From NCBI RefSeq assembly GCF_900110575.1, contig NZ_FOEF01000013.1:205776-269775 (forward strand): a DNA stretch of 64,000 bases. The letters run 5' to 3'. Within the stretch, counting starts at the first letter, position 1. Every line of letters begins with the position of its first letter. The stretch is from Amycolatopsis saalfeldensis (lineage in GTDB: Bacteria; Actinomycetota; Actinomycetes; Mycobacteriales; Pseudonocardiaceae). The position numbers and the translations under genes were made by a program. The notes under the pieces are model-generated. The model was not told the DNA's origin. It worked only from the letters and a program-made list of their open reading frames with translations, and ran no database searches. Below, one piece after another: positions 52,637 to 61,590 of the stretch.

Positions 52637-54643
52637 TCACAGCGTGGCCGCGAGCCGTGTCCCCTGGTCGATGGCGCGTTTCGCGTCCAGCTCGGCGGCG
52701 ACGTCGGCCCCGCCGACCAGGTGCACGGGCACCCCGTCCAGCCCGGCCACCAGGTCCCGCACGGGCTCCTGACCGGCGCAGACCACCACGGTGTCCACCT
52801 CCAGCAGCCGCGGCGCCCCGTCGACGGTGACGTGCAGCCCGGCGTCGTCGATCCGCTCGTAGGTGATGCCCGAAATCCGCTCGACGCCCTTCGCCTTCAG
52901 CGCCGCCCGATGGACCCAGCCGGACGTCTTGCCCAGCCCCGCGCCGATCGGCCCCTTTTTGCGTTGCAGCAGGTAGACCTGCCGTGGTGACGGCTCGGGT
53001 CGCGCCGGGCCGAGCCCGCCCGCGGCCAGCTCCGGATCGGTGACGCCCCATTCGGCCATCCACGCGTCGCGGTCGAGCGCGGGCGAGGACGTGTGGGTGA
53101 GGAACTCGCTCACGTCCACCCCGATGCCGCCCGCGCCGATCACCGCGACCCGCTCGCCGACCGGACGGCCGTGCCGGACGACGTCCACGTAGGACAGCAC
53201 TTTCGGGTGATCGATGCCCGGCAGCGACGGCACCCGCGGCGTGACGCCCGTGGCGAGCACCACCTCGTCGAACCCGGTCAGGTCCGCCGCGGTCACCCGC
53301 GTGCCCAGGTGCACCTTCACGCCGGTGACCTCCAACCGCCGCTGGTAGTAACGGATGGTCTCGGCGAACTCCTCCTTGCCCGGGATCAGCCGCGCGATGC
53401 CGAACTGGCCGCCGACCTCGGCGTCGGCCTCGAACAGCTCGACGCTGTGGCCCCGCTCGCCGAGCGCCGTCGCGGCCGCGAGCCCGGCCGGGCCGGCGCC
53501 GACCACCGCGACGTGCTTGGCGCGCCGCGTGGGCGCCAGCGTCAACGTGGTCTCGTGGCCCGCGCGCGGATTGACCATGCAGGACACCGGTTTGCGGGCG
53601 AACGCGTGGTCCAGGCAGGCCTGGTTGCACGCGATGCAGGTGTTGATCTCGTCCTCGCGCCCGGTCTCGGCCTTGCGGATCCACTCGGGGTCGGCGAGGA
53701 ACGGCCGGGCCATCGACACCAGGTCGGCGTCACCGCTCGCCAGCGCCTCCTCGGCGACCTGCGGCATGTTGATCCGGTTCGAGGTGACGACCGGGATCGA
53801 CACGTGCGGCTTGAGCTTCCCGGTCACCCAGGTGAACGCCGCGCGCGGCACGGACGTGACGATCGTCGGCACCCGCGCCTCGTGCCAGCCGATGCCGGTG
53901 TTGATGATCGTGGCGCCCGCGGCCTCGACGTCCTTCGCCAGCGCGACCACGTCGTCCCAGCTCTGCCCGCCCGGCACCAGGTCGAGCATGGACAGCCGGT
54001 AGATGATGATGAAGTCCGGCCCCACTGCCGCGCGCGTCCGCCGCACGACCTCGACCGCGAACCGCCGCCGCTTCTCCGGTGTGCCGCCCCAGCCGTCGGT
54101 GCGCTTGTTGGTCCGCTCGGCCAGGAACTGGTTGATCAGGTAACCCTCGCTGCCCATGATCTCGACACCGTCGTACCCGGCTTCACGCGCGAGCGCGGCG
54201 CTGTCGGCGAAGGCGCGGATCTGCCGGCGCACGCCGTAACCGGTCAGCGCGCGCGGCCGGAACGGGTTGATCGGCGCCTTGATGCTCGACGCCGAGACGC
54301 TCAGCGGGTTGTAGGAATACCGGCCCGCGTGCAGGATCTGCAGCGCGATCTTGCCGCCGGCCTCGTGGACGGGCGCGGTCAGCTGCCGGTGCTGCCGGGC
54401 TTCCGCCGGCGTGGACAGCTTCGAGGCGAACGGCAGCAGCCAGCCTGTCCGGTTGGGCGCGAACCCGCCGGTGACGATCAGCCCGACGCCGCCGCGCGCG
54501 CGTTCCGCGTAATACTCCGCCAATTCCGGGAAATGCTTCGCGCGGTCCTCCAGCCCGGTGTGCATCGAGCCCATGAGCACGCGGTTGCGCAGCGTCGTGA
54601 AGCCCAGGTCGAGCGGGGCGAGCAGGTGCGGGTACGGCGTCAT
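52637..54643 (-). CDS. NADPH-dependent 2,4-dienoyl-CoA reductase/old-yellow-enzyme family protein
   Basis: 668 residues. N-terminal FMN TIM barrel (1-~330), then the [4Fe-4S] motif CIACNQACLDHAF with a later Cys (VSCMVNPR), then an FAD/NADPH domain with GAGPAGLAAA and GAGGIGVD. This is the FadH architecture at usual length. It is co-translated with the upstream PadR gene (ATGA). The partner substrate may not be dienoyl-CoA. Confidence 0.9.
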   Translation of the reverse strand: MTPYPHLLAPLDLGFTTLRNRVLMGSMHTGLEDRAKHFPELAEYYAERARGGVGLIVTGGFAPNRTGWLLPFASKLSTPAEARQHRQLTAPVHEAGGKIALQILHAGRYSYNPLSVSASSIKAPINPFRPRALTGYGVRRQIRAFADSAALAREAGYDGVEIMGSEGYLINQFLAERTNKRTDGWGGTPEKRRRFAVEVVRRTRAAVGPDFIIIYRLSMLDLVPGGQSWDDVVALAKDVEAAGATIINTGIGWHEARVPTIVTSVPRAAFTWVTGKLKPHVSIPVVTSNRINMPQVAEEALASGDADLVSMARPFLADPEWIRKAETGREDEINTCIACNQACLDHAFARKPVSCMVNPRAGHETTLTLAPTRRAKHVAVVGAGPAGLAAATALGERGHSVELFEADAEVGGQFGIARLIPGKEEFAETIRYYQRRLEVTGVKVHLGTRVTAADLTGFDEVVLATGVTPRVPSLPGIDHPKVLSYVDVVRHGRPVGERVAVIGAGGIGVDVSEFLTHTSSPALDRDAWMAEWGVTDPELAAGGLGPARPEPSPRQVYLLQRKKGPIGAGLGKTSGWVHRAALKAKGVERISGITYERIDDAGLHVTVDGAPRLLEVDTVVVCAGQEPVRDLVAGLDGVPVHLVGGADVAAELDAKRAIDQGTRLAATL

Positions 54644-55185
54644 GAGCGGTCCTTGTCTTGGTGCAATGCCATCAGGATCTCCTCGAACCACTCCACCTGG
54701 CCCGCTTCCACGCGGATGCCGCCGCGCAGCACGAGGTACTGGTGCAGCGGCTGACCGCGCAGTGCCGCGGGCGAGGGGAAGTCGCGCTTCTCGATCTGGC
54801 GGTAGGCGTCGAGGCGTTCGGCGTGCGCGTCGCGGTGGCGGGTGATCTCGGCGGCGACCGCGCGCGCGTTCCCGAAGGACGCGCCGCGGATCTTCACGGC
54901 CAGCTCCTGCGGCCCCGAAGACGGGTCGGGCTCGGCCAGCCAGCGCCGCAGCTCGGCCCGCCCGGCCGCGCCGACGGTGTAGACCTTCTTGTCCGGCCTG
55001 CCCTCCTGCGCGACGACGTCCACGGCCACCCAGCCGGCCTCCTCCATCCGCTTCAGCACGCGGTAGATCTGCTGGTGGGTGGCACTCCAGAACAGTCCGA
55101 TGGACTTCTCGAAGCGGCGCGCCAGCTCGTAGCCCGAGCCCGAGCGTTCGGACAGCGAGACGAGGATCGCGTGCTCCAGTGCCAT
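54640..55185 (-). CDS. PadR-family transcriptional regulator
   Basis: 181 residues from ATG 55185. N-terminal winged helix (LVSLSERSGSGYELARRFEK, WSATHQQIYRVLKRMEEAGW) and a C-terminal helical dimer domain with GRAELRRWLAEP. It overlaps the dienoyl-CoA reductase gene by 4 nt and is probably the regulator of that operon. Palindromes directly upstream are its probable operator. Confidence 0.92.
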   Translation of the reverse strand: MALEHAILVSLSERSGSGYELARRFEKSIGLFWSATHQQIYRVLKRMEEAGWVAVDVVAQEGRPDKKVYTVGAAGRAELRRWLAEPDPSSGPQELAVKIRGASFGNARAVAAEITRHRDAHAERLDAYRQIEKRDFPSPAALRGQPLHQYLVLRGGIRVEAGQVEWFEEILMALHQDKDRS

Positions 55186-55201
55186 GCCGCCCAGGGTGCT
55201 A

Positions 55202-55230
55202 TGCAACTAGTTGCAGTGCAACGGAGTGCA
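55202..55230. promoter_or_regulatory. Probable PadR operator
   Basis: A perfect palindrome TGCAACTAGTTGCA (55202-55215), followed one base later by the related TGCAACGGAGTGCA (55217-55230). The pair lies 17-45 nt before the PadR start, where it would block transcription. Autoregulation is inferred. Confidence 0.65.
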
Positions 55231-55295
55231 AGCTAGGTCACCCGGCCGGGTGGGGCAAAACGGGTCGACGAATCGCGCGAAACGACCAGGATGGG

Positions 55296-56228
55296 ATGGT
55301 GCACCCGGTACTCGAACTGATCACCGAACGGCTGGCGACGGGCAGTGTTCCGGGACAGCGAACGGATTCCCGCCGCCTCGCGCTGGCGATCGAGGGCGGC
55401 AGCAGCCGCGGCACCTACTCCAGCGGCATGGTCCTGGCCCTCGACGAACTGGGCGCGACCCCCGCGTTCGACGCCGTCTACGGCTCCTCGGCCGGTGCGC
55501 TGAACGGCGCCTGGCTGCTCTGCGGCCGATCCCAGACGGGCGTGCGGACCTGGTGGAACCCGACCGTCATGCGGCGGATCATCAACCCGCTGCACACCCT
55601 GCGCGGGCGCGCGGTGATCGACCTGGAGTACCTGGTGCACCAGGTCTACTCGGTGCTGGAGCCGATGGACTTCCCGGCGATCCTGGCCAATCCGGTCTCG
55701 TTCCACCCGCTGGCCACCGACGCGGACACCGGCGAGTCCACCGACCTGTACCCGTTCATCGACGACGTCGACGCGATCAAGACGGCGCTCGCCGCCTCCT
55801 CCTGCATGCCTGTGCTGGCCGGCCCGCCGATCGCGATGGGCGGGCGCCGGTTCGTCGACGCGGGGGTCGCGGAGCCGCTGCCGTTCCGGACCGCGCTGGC
55901 CCAGGGCGCGACCGACGTGCTGGTGCTGCGGACCCGCCGCGAGGACGAGATCCCGGTGCCGCCCCCGCGCGTGCAGGACGTAGTAGTGCCGCGGTTCCTG
56001 CGCCGCCAGGCGCCCGGCACGATCACCGCGTGGCGCGAGCAGTACGAACGCGATCTCGAAGACGAGCGTTTGCTCCGCGAGGACCCGCGCCTGGTGAGCG
56101 TCCGCCCTCCGGCGGGTTCCCCGGACGTGGGCGCACTGGAACGCGATCCCGCCGTGCTGCGCCGCGCTGTCGAGCTGGGGCTGGAAGCCGTGTACGCGGC
56201 GCTTGAGTTGCTGCGTAAGGCTTCTTAG
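55296..56228 (+). CDS. Patatin-like phospholipase
   Basis: 310 residues from ATG 55296. Oxyanion segment IEGGSSRGTYSSG, nucleophile GSSAGALNG (GxSxG) and the Asp in FVDAGVAEPLPF form the Ser-Asp dyad. The fold covers ~25-230, with a charged C-terminal region after it. Cytosolic lipid acyl hydrolase; specificity unknown. Confidence 0.9.
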   Translation: MVHPVLELITERLATGSVPGQRTDSRRLALAIEGGSSRGTYSSGMVLALDELGATPAFDAVYGSSAGALNGAWLLCGRSQTGVRTWWNPTVMRRIINPLHTLRGRAVIDLEYLVHQVYSVLEPMDFPAILANPVSFHPLATDADTGESTDLYPFIDDVDAIKTALAASSCMPVLAGPPIAMGGRRFVDAGVAEPLPFRTALAQGATDVLVLRTRREDEIPVPPPRVQDVVVPRFLRRQAPGTITAWREQYERDLEDERLLREDPRLVSVRPPAGSPDVGALERDPAVLRRAVELGLEAVYAALELLRKAS

Positions 56229-56235
56229 CGGGACG

Positions 56236-56709
56236 TCACGCGGTTTGCTCCTGGCGGTTCGCCCGCTGCTGCACCACCAGCCGCTGCGCGCCGAGGGTGA
56301 CGGCGAGGTAGAGCAGGATCGACGCGTTGCCCAGGCCCTTCACCGGGCTGTTGGCGTCGATCACGAAGTCGAGGCCGAGGTGGATGGCGATGGCGGCGAT
56401 CCACAGCACCACGGTCAGCCAGGTGCCCTGGCGCCAGAGCTGGCTGTCGGCGCGCCACAGCCGCACCGTGTAGACCCGCACGACGCCGAAGAGCACGGCG
56501 ACCAGGAGACTTCCGGCCAACAGCGCGATCGCCGTGGCCGACGGGCTGCCGCTCTTGAAGAACGCGGCCAGCGCGACGACCCCGAGCACCGCGAGGATCA
56601 GCACGACGGTCGGCTTGCGGTCCTCGCGCACCAGCCGCTGCTGCACCTGCCGCCACAGCACCCAAGCCAGTACGGCGAGCCCGATGACGATGCTGGTGGC
56701 GCTGTTCAT
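56236..56709 (-). CDS. Integral membrane protein (DUF1453/CcdC-like)
   Basis: 157 residues, four hydrophobic helices, beginning MNSATSIVIGLAVLAWVLWR with a loop REDRKPTVVLI. The overall pattern resembles DUF1453/CcdC-like membrane proteins, but the assignment is weak. It converges with the patatin gene 7 nt away. Confidence 0.7.
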   Translation of the reverse strand: MNSATSIVIGLAVLAWVLWRQVQQRLVREDRKPTVVLILAVLGVVALAAFFKSGSPSATAIALLAGSLLVAVLFGVVRVYTVRLWRADSQLWRQGTWLTVVLWIAAIAIHLGLDFVIDANSPVKGLGNASILLYLAVTLGAQRLVVQQRANRQEQTA

Positions 56710-56802
56710 CCCTGGTGCCTCTCCCCGTGATCCCGCTGTCGGACACCAAAGTGCCAGCTCGCGGGACGACGCGCGTCAACCCCGGGATTGAATCGGGACG
56801 GG

Positions 56803-57651
56803 TCAGAGCGACGGCTTACGGGCCACGCCGCCGATCACGCGGGACTCCGAAGGGGCCTTCGCGAACACCGTCGCCTTGTCCGGATGCCACGCCGGTGCGT
56901 AGACCAGCCCAGGCTTGAGCAGCGGCCAGCCGCCGAAGAAGCGTTCGAACTCGGCCATCGTGCGCAGCACGCCGGGGTTGGTGGTGGACTCGTAGTACTC
57001 CAGCAGGTCGGCCAGCGCCTGGCGCTCGTCGTCGTCGACCGGGTTCTCGTTGGTCATCTGCGAGAGCACCAGCAGCGAGCCGGGGGCGAGGCGGTGCCGG
57101 TAGTACTCCAGCAGGCCGTCCGGGTCCTGGTCGTCCTTGATGAAGTGCAGGACCGCGTTGACGATCAGGGCGATCGGGCGGCGGACGTCGATCACGCCGG
57201 AGTCCATCACGCGGTCCCACAGCTCTTCGGGCTGCAACAGGTCCGCGGCGATCGCCTCGTGCCGTTCCGGGTCGGCGGTGTCGTCGAGCAGGATCTGGGA
57301 GTGGGCCAGCGCGATGGGCTCGTTGTCGATGTAGAGCACGTGGACGTCTTGCTGCGGGCGCTCCTGGTCGGCGACCTCGTGCACGTTGCCCGCCGTCGGC
57401 AGGCCGGAGCCGATGTCGACGAACTGGTGGACGCCGGCCCGCACGCACTGGCGCACAGCGCGGCCGAGGAACTGCCGGCTGGTCAGGCAGTAGTCGCCCA
57501 TCAGCGGCAGCCGCGCGCGCACCTTCTCCGCGAACGCGCGGTCGATCGCCCAGTTCGTCGAACCGCCGATGAAGTAGTCGTAGATCCGGGCCGCCGACGG
57601 CCGGTCGAGGCTGCCTTCCACGGCTCGCAGGGCTTCGTCACGTTCGATCAT
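56803..57651 (-). CDS. SAM-dependent methyltransferase (DUF574/Methyltransf_19)
   Basis: 282 residues from ATG 57651, with GAGGA 6 nt upstream. PSAARIYDYFIGGSTNWAID and FVDIGSGLPTAGNVHEVA are hallmarks of the actinobacterial DUF574 methyltransferases. VLYIDNEPIALAHSQ and ALIVNAVLHFI follow. Target unknown. Confidence 0.92.
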   Translation of the reverse strand: MIERDEALRAVEGSLDRPSAARIYDYFIGGSTNWAIDRAFAEKVRARLPLMGDYCLTSRQFLGRAVRQCVRAGVHQFVDIGSGLPTAGNVHEVADQERPQQDVHVLYIDNEPIALAHSQILLDDTADPERHEAIAADLLQPEELWDRVMDSGVIDVRRPIALIVNAVLHFIKDDQDPDGLLEYYRHRLAPGSLLVLSQMTNENPVDDDERQALADLLEYYESTTNPGVLRTMAEFERFFGGWPLLKPGLVYAPAWHPDKATVFAKAPSESRVIGGVARKPSL

Positions 57652-57708
57652 GGCTGTCCTCACCGCTCGCGTCGCGACCCATGCTAGCCACGGTGGGCGG
57701 GGGTCGGA

Positions 57709-58182
57709 TCAGGCCGGGCCGAACGATTCCCGGTAGGCGTTCACCGACGCCGTCAACTGGTCCATCGCGGCGCGCATCCGGCCCAGCGCCCGGTTGTCGA
57801 AGCCCATCGCGGCACCGATGTGCGGCGGGATCCCCTCGGCCTTCGCACGCAGGGCGGCCCCGTCCTCGGTGAGGGTGATGCGCACGGAACGCTCGTCGTC
57901 GGCCTGGCGGTCACGGCGTACGAGGCCGGCTTTTTCCAGCCGCTTGAGCAGCGGCGAGAGCGTGCCGGAGTCGAGGTTCAGCGCGGCGCCGAGTTCCTTC
58001 ACCTGTTGCTGGTCGTGCTCCCACAGCGCGAGCATGACCAGGTACTGCGGGTACGTGAGGTCGAGCGGTTCGAGCAGGGTCCGGTAGAGCGACGTCACGG
58101 CTCGAGACGCCGAGTACAGCCCGAAGCAGAGCTGGTTGTCGAGCAGCAGCGAACCGGTGTCGCCGTGGTCCGGGTTGGTCAT
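57709..58182 (-). CDS. OhrR-like MarR-family redox regulator
   Basis: 157 residues from ATG 58182, with GGAGG about 7 nt upstream. LLLDNQLCFGLYSASRAVTSLY contains the conserved Cys of one-Cys or two-Cys OhrR peroxide sensors. Winged helix: VKELGAALNLDSGTLSPLLKRLEK, then the wing RQADDERSVRITL. No ohr (peroxide reductase) gene is in this window, so the target may be elsewhere or atypical. Confidence 0.88.
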   Translation of the reverse strand: MTNPDHGDTGSLLLDNQLCFGLYSASRAVTSLYRTLLEPLDLTYPQYLVMLALWEHDQQQVKELGAALNLDSGTLSPLLKRLEKAGLVRRDRQADDERSVRITLTEDGAALRAKAEGIPPHIGAAMGFDNRALGRMRAAMDQLTASVNAYRESFGPA

Positions 58183-58629
58183 GGGGATCCTCCATCCGCT
58201 GCCGGAACCCTTCATCTTCCCCGCTGTAGGCCTGCGAGAGCAACTCAAGTGCCTTAGATCTCATAGGGCTCACTTTGATTGTGTACAACTAAACTGTCCG
58301 CTTAACCTGGAGCCGGAAATCACCGCGTCGCCGCTGCGGGTCTCGTCGGAGCTGCGTCAGGCCGGTCTCGCGGCGACGGCGGTTCGGTGCCAGGCCGTCA
58401 TCCACGACTTCGTTATGGTCAACGCATTGCGTGGGACGCGCGCCGCGGAGGCTGCCATCACGCAGGCGATCACCGTGCTGCGGCGGGCTTTCGGCAACTG
58501 AAACCGGCTTGGCGGACCGCTCTCGTTTTCCTGTGACGCGAGTCACCTGATCACAACGAGGGGGGTCCGCCAAACGTGTTATTAGTACAGCGGGTCCCGC
58601 CTTTCGGACACGCGTCCTGGAGGTTTCCC
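58183..58629. other. Intergenic region with OhrR-type control site and a coding-like remnant
   Basis: 447 bp. Near 58279-58288, TTGTGTACAA (TTGT-N2-ACAA core with flanking symmetry) overlaps a possible minus-strand -35 TTGTAC, 17 nt from TATGAG, which could drive the MarR gene. From about 58300 to 58501 on the plus strand an open frame with normal codon bias ends in ITQAITVLRRAFGN. It lacks a good start, so it looks like a remnant or an unrecognised short gene. Confidence 0.45.
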
Positions 58630-59841
58630 GTGCACTTGAGCAGCATCCGGCTGGACTCACCGGTCGAGCTGGGCGTCATCGCCGCGCTGGCCGTGCTGGC
58701 GGTCGTCGCCGTGCCGTGGTTCTGGGACCGCTGGCGCAAGCGCAAGCAGCTCGGCCGCAGCGCGACGGTGCTGACGGCCGTGCTGCTCGTGGTGGTCAGC
58801 CTCGCGATGACGGGCAACCTGATCGGCGGCTTCTTCCCGACGGTCGGCGCGCTGGTCGGCACCGGCGCGTACTCCTCCGACGGCACCGACGCCGAGGGCG
58901 GCGACAACGGCGCGGACCTCGACCAGCTGCGCGACGCCGGCGCGATGCACGCGAAGGCCGGCAAGGGGACCGTCGTGCACATGAAGGTCACCGGCCGCCG
59001 GACCGGGCTCAGCCGTGACGCCGTCGTCTACCTGCCGCCGCAGTACTTCGAACCGGCGTACCGCACGCTGCGGTTCCCCGCGATCGAATGGATCCCGAAC
59101 TACCCGTCCGGACCCGAGGTCGCCGCCATCTACAAGCTGCCGGACCAGCTCGACGCGGCGATCAGGAAGCACACCCTGCCGCCGACCGTCGTGGTCGTCC
59201 CGGACCCCACGGGCGAGCCGAAGATCGGGCACGACACCGAATGCGTCGACGAGGTCAACGGCACGCCCAACGACACCTACCTCTCCGCGGACGTGCGCGA
59301 GTGGGCCATCCAGCGCCTCGGGCTCAACCCGGACCGGCAGGCGTGGACCATCGCGGGCTGGTCGTCCGGTGGCTACTGCGCGATGAACCTGGTGACGCGC
59401 CACCCGCAGTGGTTCGGCCAGGCCGTGAGCGTCGGCGGGTACGACAAGGCCCAGTACAGCGACGGCCAGACCGAGGACCTGTTCCACGGCCGCCGTGACA
59501 TCGACGACGCGAACAACGTGCGCGTGAACGTCCGCCTGCACCCGTCGCCGGTGGAGATCCTGGCGGTCGCGGGGAGCCAGGAGAAGTACGAGAGCTTCGC
59601 GATCGGCCAGATCCACCAGGCCGCGCAGGCGCCGGTCCGGGTCTTCTCGTGGGAGATCCCGGACGCGGGCCACAACATGAACACGTTCAAATCCCAGCTG
59701 CCCGACCTGCTGGCGTGGATCGGCGAGCGCATCCCCAGCCCCGCGGCGGTCGGCAGGCACGTCGACGTCAGCGGCGGGGTGCGGCCGTGGCCGCTGCCGG
59801 TCACGGGCGCGCGCGGCGGGCTGTCGGCGATGGAGCAGTGA
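58630..59841 (+). CDS. Membrane-anchored esterase (antigen 85/esterase-D-like)
   Basis: 403 residues from GTG 58630, with GGAGG 8 nt upstream. Two or more N-terminal membrane helices (~10-30 and ~45-75) precede an external alpha/beta-hydrolase domain. The nucleophile lies in AGWSSGGYCAMNL, and the His probably in DAGHNMNTF. The family includes mycolyltransferase-like and esterase-D-like enzymes, so a cell-envelope ester role is possible. It converges with the next gene one base away. Confidence 0.87.
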   Translation: MHLSSIRLDSPVELGVIAALAVLAVVAVPWFWDRWRKRKQLGRSATVLTAVLLVVVSLAMTGNLIGGFFPTVGALVGTGAYSSDGTDAEGGDNGADLDQLRDAGAMHAKAGKGTVVHMKVTGRRTGLSRDAVVYLPPQYFEPAYRTLRFPAIEWIPNYPSGPEVAAIYKLPDQLDAAIRKHTLPPTVVVVPDPTGEPKIGHDTECVDEVNGTPNDTYLSADVREWAIQRLGLNPDRQAWTIAGWSSGGYCAMNLVTRHPQWFGQAVSVGGYDKAQYSDGQTEDLFHGRRDIDDANNVRVNVRLHPSPVEILAVAGSQEKYESFAIGQIHQAAQAPVRVFSWEIPDAGHNMNTFKSQLPDLLAWIGERIPSPAAVGRHVDVSGGVRPWPLPVTGARGGLSAMEQ

Positions 59842-59842
59842 G

Positions 59843-60694
59843 TCAGTTTCCCAGTAGTGGCAGGAGATTCTTGACCACGTTGGTGATCTGCTGCTTCGCG
59901 GCGTCGTAGCCGACGGACTTCGGCTGCTCGGTCAGCACGACGACCAGGTAGCGGTTTTTCCCGACCAGACCGGTGGTGTGGAGCATCATCGTCGGGTCGC
60001 AACAGGACCAGCCCTGCTTGACGGCCCACGGCAGGCCGCCCACGGCGTCGGGGATGCCGAAATACTGACGGAAACCGTCGCTGCCGTACTCGGTGGCGTC
60101 GTGCAATGCGTTCAGGATGAGGTCGCGGGCGGGCGCGGGGGCCTCGTCGAGCAGGTAGTCGTAGATCCGCACGACGTCGGCGGCGGTGATTTTCGTGTCG
60201 CCCCAACGGCCCGGGTTCGACGGCGGCTGCGTCCCGGTGAGGCCCATTCGCTGGATCGCGTTGGTGACGATCGACGTTTCGCCGCCTTCGACCCAGAGCC
60301 GGCTGGCGATGGCGTCGTCGCTGTGGGAGAGCATTTTCTCGATGAGGGCGCGCGATTCCCCGCTCTCCTGCGCATTGAGGGCGATGAGGAGCTTGACGAG
60401 CGACGCCGACGTATAGGCGCGGTCCGCGTTCACGGAGAGCGCGAAGGTGCCTTTCGCGCGGTCGAACACGAGGGCGCTGACGTGCCCTTGCGGCAGCAGA
60501 GCCTCAAGCGACGCGCTGCTCGGGTTCTTCGGATCCTCCGGTGTTTCCGAAGTGGTAATCGGCTTTTCCGCGGCGCGGCCGATCTCGGCGACGGCGACCG
60601 GCGAGTGGCCCGGTGGCCTCAGCACCACCACGGTCAGCCCGGTCAGTGCCCCCAGGCAGAGCCCCACGAGGAAGAGCAGGTTCACCTTGCGCAT
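59843..60694 (-). CDS. Serine beta-lactamase-fold hydrolase (class A-like)
   Basis: 283 residues from ATG 60694. An N-terminal membrane helix (3-27) and a spacer precede a beta-lactamase/DD-peptidase-like domain. YTSASLVKLLIAL holds the SxxK, SHSDDAIASRLW the SDD in place of SDN, and VKQGWSC stands where KTG is expected. It is probably a cell-envelope serine hydrolase rather than a true antibiotic-resistance enzyme. Confidence 0.85.
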   Translation of the reverse strand: MRKVNLLFLVGLCLGALTGLTVVVLRPPGHSPVAVAEIGRAAEKPITTSETPEDPKNPSSASLEALLPQGHVSALVFDRAKGTFALSVNADRAYTSASLVKLLIALNAQESGESRALIEKMLSHSDDAIASRLWVEGGETSIVTNAIQRMGLTGTQPPSNPGRWGDTKITAADVVRIYDYLLDEAPAPARDLILNALHDATEYGSDGFRQYFGIPDAVGGLPWAVKQGWSCCDPTMMLHTTGLVGKNRYLVVVLTEQPKSVGYDAAKQQITNVVKNLLPLLGN

Positions 60695-60875
60695 GACCGG
60701 ACTTGTCCGATCGCTCCGGCAGAGTTCGCCGGATCGGGTGACTTTGTGGGATAGCCCTCGGATCGGGGTGAATCCGGTGACGCGCCGAGCGGCTGCGGGC
60801 AAGCACCGGCGTTTTCGCACCGGGTGGGCTGGGTATCCCCTCGAAGTCACTTCACCATCGGGAAGGACTGGAGTC

Positions 60876-61469
60876 ATGGTTCATGCGCATGGAGCCCGGA
60901 TCCGGGTGGAGGGCCTGCAGCCCGCGCAGGTCCTGGCCGCCCTCGTCGCTGTGGTTTTCCTGGTCTTCGGCATCGTGGGGTTCACCAGGACCGGGTTCGG
61001 CGACTTCGCCGGCCACCACGACGCCGGTTTCTGGCGGTTCTCCGCCAACCCGATGAACAACCTCGTGCACGTCGTGACCGGCCTGCTCGGCCTGGCGCTC
61101 GCGTTCGGCTCCGGCCGCGCACGCGTTTTCGGCTGGCTGCTGTTCCTCGGCTACGGCGTGCTGTTCGTCTGGGGCTTGATGATCGCCGGGACGATCACAG
61201 CCAACCCGTTCGCCAACGCGGGCAACCCGCTCGACCTGACGGCTTCGGACAACTGGCTGCACCTCGGCATCGCCGCGCTCGGCCTGGTGATCGCCGTACT
61301 GCCGGCGCGCCGCCGCGTCCGGGTCCCGGAGGAGGCCGCTGACCCGGTCACGCCCGCCGACACCAACGCCGTTTCCGGGACGACCGTTGAGCGGTCCGCC
61401 CCGGTCGGTGGTGCCGGCACCGCTGAGGACCAGGCCGCTGAGAAGCGCGGTCCGGGCCTGGCGCACTAG
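60876..61469 (+). CDS. DUF4383 membrane protein
   Basis: 197 residues with GGAAGGA upstream. Four membrane helices, with NPMNNLVHVVTGLLGLAL and DNWLHLGIAALGLVI, the family pattern. A 45-residue acidic, Pro/Ala-rich tail follows. Function unknown. Confidence 0.88.
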   Translation: MVHAHGARIRVEGLQPAQVLAALVAVVFLVFGIVGFTRTGFGDFAGHHDAGFWRFSANPMNNLVHVVTGLLGLALAFGSGRARVFGWLLFLGYGVLFVWGLMIAGTITANPFANAGNPLDLTASDNWLHLGIAALGLVIAVLPARRRVRVPEEAADPVTPADTNAVSGTTVERSAPVGGAGTAEDQAAEKRGPGLAH

Positions 61470-61501
61470 GGCATCTGCACTCGCGGATCCGGAAGTACCT
61501 T

Positions 61502-61535
61502 CGGGCAGCGTTGCGCCCCACCGCAACGCTGCCCG
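61502..61535 (+). terminator. Hairpin terminator after the DUF4383 gene
   Basis: Perfect 14-bp stem (61502-61515 with 61522-61535), 6-nt loop, starting 33 nt after the stop. No T tract. Confidence 0.65.
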
Positions 61536-61590
61536 GCGCCAGGCGTCTCTCTTGGTAAAGCTTCAACAATTGCTGCCAGAGGGGCGCGAA

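Noticed and set aside
59843..60694. True class A beta-lactamase
   Set aside because: SDD and KQG replace SDN and KTG, and the context is a cell-envelope gene pair, so an unspecified serine hydrolase is the safer call.
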